From: CAZEFK01 sp964511405
GTDB lineage: Bacteria; Pseudomonadota; Alphaproteobacteria; Elsterales; Elsteraceae
DNA length: 10,338 nt
Assembly: GCA_964511405.1 (NCBI GenBank)
Contig: CAZEFK010000235.1
Span: 1-10,338 of the forward strand
Reading direction: 5' to 3'
Below the pieces are notes generated by a model. The model was not told the DNA's origin. It ran no database searches and saw nothing but the letters and a program-made list of their open reading frames with translations. Both the position numbers and the translations under genes were made by a program. Within the stretch, counting starts at the first letter, position 1. Each line of letters opens with the position of its first letter. Below are positions 6,509 to 10,338 of this stretch, one piece after another.

Positions 6509-6532
6509 CGCGAATACCAGGGCTGGCGGGCG

Positions 6533-7540
6533 TTATGGCTGGGCGTGCTCGACGAACCGGTTGGTGTAGGTCTTGCCGAGGTCGATGGCCGCATCCTTGA
6601 ACTTCTCGTCATAGGACCGGAGCACCGCCAGCGGGACCTTGACCGCCTCGGGATCGAAGCGGCCGGTGGTCGAGAACATCGGCTTGGCGGTCTCGACCAC
6701 AGCGACGTTCATGGCCCGGTCCTCGATGCGGGAGGCGGCCGGCAGGGCGTCGACGATTGCCTCGGCCGGGGTGTCGTGGAGCCAGCGCAGGGTCTTCAGG
6801 AAGGCGTTGACCAGGCGCTGAACGGTCTCGGGATGCTTTTCGATGAAGGCCGGGGTCGTGTAGAGGCAGGCGAACGGATAGCGGCCGCCGAACGCGCTCT
6901 CGGAGCCCGCCGCCGTCCGGGTGTCGACCAGGACCTTGGCCAGGCCGCGCTGGGCGATGACGGTGGCGATCGGGTCGTAATAGCCCAGCACGTCGACCGT
7001 CTTGTTCTGGAGCGCGACCATGCCGGGCGCGCCGCTGCCCACCGCCAGGATGCTGACGTCCTTGGGGCCGAGGCCGCTGCGCGCCGCGTAGTAGTGGGCG
7101 AACATGTCGGTCGACGAGCCCAGTGTGGTCACGCCGATCTTCATGCCCTTGAGGTCGCGGCCGTCCTTGACCTTATCGGCGAGGTCGGCGCGCACGCCGA
7201 ACACCACGCCGGCCAAGTCGTTGAGCAGCACCACGCCCACGATCTGCTTGCCCTGGGCCTGCATGGTGATGGTGTGGTCGTAGGAGCCGACCACCACGTC
7301 GACCGAGCCGCCGACCAGCGCTTGCAGCGCCTTGCTGCCGCCGGACTGGAAGTCCTGGATCGTAACGTCCAGCCCCTGCGCCTTGAAGAAGCCCAGCTTC
7401 TGCGTTAGCGGCACGGGCACATAGTTGAGGATCGAGGATCCGACGCCGAGCGAGACGGCGATCGTCTCGGGCTCGGCGGCGAGCGCCGGCGCCGCGGCGA
7501 CCAGCAGCGCGGCCACCAGGGGCCGCAAGGTTTTCAGCAT
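6533..7540 (-). CDS. NMT1/SsuA-type ABC transporter substrate-binding protein
   Basis: A 335-residue periplasmic binding protein for the ABC importer encoded just upstream. The first 21 residues form a signal peptide (MLKTLRPLVAALLVAAAPALA) with likely cleavage after Ala21. The mature part follows the nitrate/sulfonate/taurine pattern: PLTQKLGFFKAQGLDVTIQDF near 43-63, SGGSKALQALVGGSVDVVVGS near 65-85, DLKGMKIGVTTLGSSTDMF near 128-146, and FIEKHPETVQRLVNAFLKT in the second lobe. This family binds a range of small molecules including sulfonates, nitrate, pyrimidine precursors and aromatic acids, so the ligand cannot be assigned. The start at 7540 is set by an excellent AGGAGG six bases upstream and by the signal peptide. 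A longer in-frame extension exists but overlaps the permease gene and is not credible. Confidence 0.9.
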   Translation of the reverse strand: MLKTLRPLVAALLVAAAPALAAEPETIAVSLGVGSSILNYVPVPLTQKLGFFKAQGLDVTIQDFQSGGSKALQALVGGSVDVVVGSYDHTITMQAQGKQIVGVVLLNDLAGVVFGVRADLADKVKDGRDLKGMKIGVTTLGSSTDMFAHYYAARSGLGPKDVSILAVGSGAPGMVALQNKTVDVLGYYDPIATVIAQRGLAKVLVDTRTAAGSESAFGGRYPFACLYTTPAFIEKHPETVQRLVNAFLKTLRWLHDTPAEAIVDALPAASRIEDRAMNVAVVETAKPMFSTTGRFDPEAVKVPLAVLRSYDEKFKDAAIDLGKTYTNRFVEHAQP

Positions 7541-7546
7541 AGGTTT

Positions 7547-7552
7547 CCTCCT
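7547..7552 (-). promoter_or_regulatory. Strong ribosome binding site fixing the binding-protein start
   Basis: Read on the minus strand this is AGGAGG, six bases before the ATG at 7540. It overlaps the stop codon of the permease gene (TAG at 7553-7551), so termination and re-initiation are closely linked. It rules out the long in-frame extension upstream and fits the high expression expected of a periplasmic binding protein. Confidence 0.85.
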
Positions 7553-8408
7553 ATCGTTCGCGGCCTGATCGATCCTGACGGGGGCGCCAGACCAGCAGCC
7601 GCGTTTCCAGGCGGTCGACCCCGGCATCGAGGGCGACCACGAACACCGACAGCACGACGATGCCTGCGAACACGCCGGTGGCGTCCATGACGCCCTCGGC
7701 TTGGGCGATGCGGTGGCCGAGCCCGGCCGCCGAGCCCAGATATTCCGAGACCACGGCGCCCAGTACGGCCATGCCGACCGAGACGCGCAGGCTGGACAGG
7801 ATCCAGCTGGCGGCCGACGGCAGGTAGACATGGCGCAGCAGCGCGCCGCGGCCGGCCTTGAGCAGGCGGGCATTGGCCAACACCACCGGATTGACCTCGC
7901 GCACGCCCTGCACGGTGTTGAAGAAGGCGACGAAGACCACGATGGTGAAGCCCAGGGCCACCTTGGACGCCAGCCCCAGCCCGAGCCAGATCACGAAGAT
8001 CGGCGCCAGCAGCACGCGCGGGATGGCGTTGGCGACCTTGATGAAGGGCTGCAGCACGTCGGAGGCGAAGTCGGACAGGCCGAGCCAGATACCGAGCGCG
8101 GTGCCGCCGGTGATGCCGAGCGCGAACGACAGCGCCGTCTCGAGCAGCGTGATGGCGAGGTCGCTCCACAGTTCGCCATCGCCGCACCAGTCGGCGATGC
8201 GACCGGCGATGCTGGAGGGCGCCGGGAAGAAGAAGACGTCGATCCACTGCAGCCGGCAGGCCAGCTCCCACAGCCCGGCCGCGCCCAGCAGCAGGGCCGT
8301 CCGGGTCAGCACCACTTTGGCGCGGTAACCGAGTGCGCGGGCCGGGCGGTTCGGCGGCACGGCGGTCATCGCCGGCGCGGTCGCCGCGGCTTGGTCACTG
8401 GACGGCAT
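7551..8408 (-). CDS. SsuC/TauC-type ABC transporter permease
   Basis: A 285-residue inner-membrane permease, probably a homodimer, of the nitrate/sulfonate/bicarbonate importer family. Hydrophobic segments lie near residues 34-52, 87-110, 131-166, 207-222 and 245-262. The FFPAPSSIAGRIADW stretch near 60-74 and the ANARLLKAGRGALLRHVYLP ATPase-docking loop near 178-197 are typical, as are PRVLLAPIFVIWLGLG near 130-145 and SEYLGSAAGLGHRI near 221-234. The ATG at 8408 overlaps the end of the ATPase gene by 14 bases and is backed by a GGAGA about 8 bases upstream. An internal Met at residue 14 is a less likely start. The tight packing between ATPase and binding-protein genes makes a single transport complex near certain. 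The substrate is unknown. Confidence 0.92.
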   Translation of the reverse strand: MPSSDQAAATAPAMTAVPPNRPARALGYRAKVVLTRTALLLGAAGLWELACRLQWIDVFFFPAPSSIAGRIADWCGDGELWSDLAITLLETALSFALGITGGTALGIWLGLSDFASDVLQPFIKVANAIPRVLLAPIFVIWLGLGLASKVALGFTIVVFVAFFNTVQGVREVNPVVLANARLLKAGRGALLRHVYLPSAASWILSSLRVSVGMAVLGAVVSEYLGSAAGLGHRIAQAEGVMDATGVFAGIVVLSVFVVALDAGVDRLETRLLVWRPRQDRSGRER

Positions 8409-9183
8409 AGCTCTTCTCCACTTCGGCGCCGAGCAGTCCCCAGATCTCGCGGTAGAGCGCGACGAACGCGTCGGATGTCGCGAGCATCGACACGTCGCGG
8501 GGGCGCTCGAGGGGGATCGCGACGTCGCCCACGACGCGGGACGCCGGTCCGGCCGACATCACCACCACCCGGTCGGCGAGCACGATCGCCTCCTCGAGGT
8601 CGTGGGTGATGAAGATCAGGGAGCGCCGGTCGGCTTGCCACAGGTCGAGCAGGATCCGGTGCATCAGCCGGCGGGTGTGGACGTCGAGAGCCGAGAACGG
8701 CTCGTCCATCAGCACGATCTGCGGCTCCATGATCAGCGTTTGGGCCATGGCCACACGCTTGCGCTGGCCGCCCGACAGCTGATGCAGGTAGCGTGTCTCG
8801 AAGCCCTTGAGGCCGACCTTGGCCAGCCAGGGCCGCGCCCGCGCCCGCGCCTCGGCGACCGAATGGCCGGTGAACACCAGGCCCAGCCCGACATTGTCCT
8901 CGGCGGTCTTCCAGGGCAGCAGGGCCTCCTGCTGCAGCATGTAGCCGGACGCGGTGTTGAGGCCCCGGAGCGGCTGCCCGAAGATCACGACCTCGCCGGC
9001 CGCCGGCTGCTTCAGGCCGGTGACGACGTTGAGGATCGTCGACTTGCCGCAGCCGGTTGGGCCGACCACCGCCACGAATTCCGATTCCTGGACGGTCAGG
9101 TTCATGCTGCCGACCGCAGTGAAGGCGCCGAAGCGAACGGCGACGTCCTTCAGCTGGACCGACGGCGTTTCGGCGATGGGCAC
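8395..9183 (-). CDS. SsuB/TauB-type ABC transporter ATP-binding protein
   Basis: A 262-residue cytoplasmic ATPase that would power the adjacent permease. All working motifs are intact: Walker A GPTGCGKST at residues 41-49, Q-loop Gln84 (MLQQEALLPW), signature LSGGQ at 135-139, Walker B IVLMDEP at 155-161 with catalytic Glu160, D-loop SALD at 163-166, and H-loop His193 (FITHDLEEA). Gln followed by an LLPW sequence is characteristic of the nitrate/sulfonate/taurine subfamily. The start is GTG at 9183, supported by a good Shine-Dalgarno and by the normal position of Walker A. No regulatory C-terminal domain follows, unlike MalK-type sugar ATPases, so it is unlikely to be the missing ATPase of the polyol system. 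The gene starts 33 bp after the CoA-transferase stop. Confidence 0.94.
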   Translation of the reverse strand: MPIAETPSVQLKDVAVRFGAFTAVGSMNLTVQESEFVAVVGPTGCGKSTILNVVTGLKQPAAGEVVIFGQPLRGLNTASGYMLQQEALLPWKTAEDNVGLGLVFTGHSVAEARARARPWLAKVGLKGFETRYLHQLSGGQRKRVAMAQTLIMEPQIVLMDEPFSALDVHTRRLMHRILLDLWQADRRSLIFITHDLEEAIVLADRVVVMSAGPASRVVGDVAIPLERPRDVSMLATSDAFVALYREIWGLLGAEVEKSYAVQ

Positions 9184-9190
9184 GGGGCTG

Positions 9191-9197
9191 TCCTCCC
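9191..9197 (-). promoter_or_regulatory. Ribosome binding site supporting a GTG start
   Basis: On the minus strand this reads GGGAGGA, seven bases before a GTG at 9183. There is no better-placed ATG: the first internal Met lies at residue 27, too close to Walker A to leave room for the first beta strands of the fold. The GTG start is therefore well supported. Confidence 0.8.
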
Positions 9198-9216
9198 TTT
9201 CCTTCCGGACCGTTTT

Positions 9217-10338
9217 CTATTCGGCGACCGAGGCCAGCGCGGCGGGATCGCCGGCGCCCAGGACGCCGGCTGCGACCAGCTCCGCGATTTCGGCCGGTCC
9301 GTAGCCGAGCTCGGCGGCAATGGCGGGGCCATGCTCGCCGATCCGGGGCACATCGAGCCGCCGGCCGAAGCGCTGGCCGTCCATCTCCAGCGGCAGCGCC
9401 GGCACCCGCAGCGTCCGCCCGTCGGGCAAGGTCACGTCGACCAGGGCGCCGGGCTCGGCCAGGTGGGGATCGGCGAACAGATCCTCGGGCCGGGCGACCG
9501 GCGCGAAGGGCAGCCCGGCGGCCTCGCACCGGCTCGCCGCCTCGGTGCGGGTCAGGCCGCCGAACAGTTGGCGCAGCGCCGGCATGAAGCGCTCGCGCGC
9601 CGCCACCCGCTGCGGATTGGTGGCGAGATCGGGATCGGCCAGCAGCGCCGGCTGGTCGAAGGCCTGGCAGAAGGCGCGCCACTGGGTGTCGCTGACCACG
9701 CCCACGAAGATCTGCTCGCCGTCGCCGGTCTCGAATACATCGTAGACCGCCCAGGCCGACAGGCGCGCCGGCATCGGCGCCGCCGGCCGGCCGGTGACGC
9801 CGAACTGCGCCATGTGGGTGGCGACCAGGAAGGCGTTGTTCTCGAACAGCGCGCTGCGCACCAGCTGGCCGCGGCCGGTGCGGCGACGCTCGATCAGGGC
9901 GGCGAGCACGCCCAGGGCCCCGAACATCCCGCCCATGATATCGTTCACCGAGGCGCCGGCGCGCAGCGGCCGGCCGGGCGGGCCGGTCATGTAGGCCAGG
10001 CCGCCCATCATCTGCACGACCTCGTCGAGCGCCGCCCGGCCCTCGTAGGGGCCAGGCAGGAAGCCCTTGAGCGAGCAATAGACCAACCCGGGGTGGTCGG
10101 CCGCGAGCGCCGCGTAGCCCAACCCCAGGGCATCGAGTGCGCCCGGCCGGAAGTTCTCGGTCACGACGTCGCTGCGGGCGATCAGCCGCCGCGCGATGGC
10201 GAGGCCGAGCGGCGACTTCAGGTCCAGCGCCAGGCTGCGCTTGTTGCGGTTGAACACGGGGAAGAAGCCGGCGCCGGAACCGGGCGACCGCCGCGCGTCG
10301 TCGCCGGCGCCGACCGGCTCGACCTTGATCACGTCGGC
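9217..10338 (-). CDS. Family III CoA-transferase (CaiB/BaiF type), 5' end outside window
   Basis: The frame is open through the right edge, giving 373 residues and lacking roughly the first 30-40 residues typical of the family. It begins with ADVIKVE, the usual end of the N-terminal Rossmann segment; the GTG at 10332 is an internal valine codon, not a start. Family features follow in order: FFPVFNRNKRSLALDLKSPLG, the TENFRPGALDALGLGY stretch, and SVNDIMGGMFGALGVLAAL with the catalytic Asp (codon 9942-9940) that forms the acyl-enzyme anhydride. RTGRGQLVRSALFEN comes next. It would move CoA from a donor such as succinyl-CoA onto a carboxylic acid in the cytoplasm. Its place at the head of the visible transporter operon suggests the imported compound, or a product of it, is the acceptor. 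The actual acid is not identifiable. Confidence 0.92.
   Translation of the reverse strand, partial: ADVIKVEPVGAGDDARRSPGSGAGFFPVFNRNKRSLALDLKSPLGLAIARRLIARSDVVTENFRPGALDALGLGYAALAADHPGLVYCSLKGFLPGPYEGRAALDEVVQMMGGLAYMTGPPGRPLRAGASVNDIMGGMFGALGVLAALIERRRTGRGQLVRSALFENNAFLVATHMAQFGVTGRPAAPMPARLSAWAVYDVFETGDGEQIFVGVVSDTQWRAFCQAFDQPALLADPDLATNPQRVAARERFMPALRQLFGGLTRTEAASRCEAAGLPFAPVARPEDLFADPHLAEPGALVDVTLPDGRTLRVPALPLEMDGQRFGRRLDVPRIGEHGPAIAAELGYGPAEIAELVAAGVLGAGDPAALASVAE

Noticed and set aside
5771..7408. Long plus-strand frame across the SMP-30 and binding-protein genes
   Set aside because: It is antisense to two well-supported genes and has the Gly/Val/Asp/His/Gln-rich composition of a shadow frame, with no recognisable motif.
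7541..7873. In-frame upstream extension of the minus-strand binding-protein gene
   Set aside because: It would overlap the permease gene by more than 300 bases and hide the signal peptide. The AGGAGG before the ATG at 7540 gives the natural start.
10330..10332. GTG as the start of the CoA-transferase
   Set aside because: The codon is the valine of the family's conserved ADVIKVE segment, and the frame stays open to the window edge. The true start lies outside.

Overview
This is a very GC-rich window, roughly 70% by eye, with dense and tightly spaced genes. The polyol genes resemble the Rhodobacter smo/pol type. Together these suggest an alphaproteobacterium, plausibly of a Rhodospirillales or Rhizobiales kind; that placement is an inference from gene content and composition. 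Two catabolic gene clusters converge near position 5600. Both run off the window edge.

Left cluster (+ strand, 1-5599): sugar-alcohol uptake and breakdown. In order it holds the 3' end of a periplasmic polyol-binding protein, two MalF/MalG-type permeases, a sorbitol dehydrogenase-like SDR, a second polyol SDR of the galactitol-dehydrogenase type, and an FGGY pentulose kinase most like D-ribulokinases. The binding protein would deliver a polyol to the two permeases, the dehydrogenases would oxidise it to a ketose, and the kinase would phosphorylate the ketose. The transporter ATPase is not in the window. A strong REP-like hairpin fills the gap between the binding-protein and permease genes. 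The second SDR is interrupted by a 10-N assembly gap that removes its YxxxK active-site segment and breaks the displayed frame. The flanking sequence fits one intact gene with about 57 missing bases. An 18-bp imperfect palindrome lies just before the kinase.

Right cluster (- strand, 10338-5609, read right to left): a family III (CaiB/BaiF) CoA-transferase cut by the window edge, then an SsuB/TauB-type ATPase with a GTG start, an SsuC-type permease, an NMT1/SsuA-type periplasmic binding protein with a signal peptide, and an SMP-30/gluconolactonase-family hydrolase. Spacing is 33 bp or less throughout, including one 14-bp overlap, so this looks like one operon. The transported substrate cannot be read from sequence. 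A CoA-transferase and a lactonase-like enzyme beside the transporter suggest an organic acid or lactone rather than a sulfonate.

The two operons end 9 bp apart with no classical terminator between them. I see no RNA genes, CRISPR arrays, insertion sequences or phage genes, and no stretch over 300 bases without a gene. Most of the window is recognisable metabolism. The points most worth a second look are the REP-like spacer, the gapped SDR, the palindrome before the kinase, the unclear polyol substrate, and the unassigned CoA-transferase/transporter/lactonase cluster.
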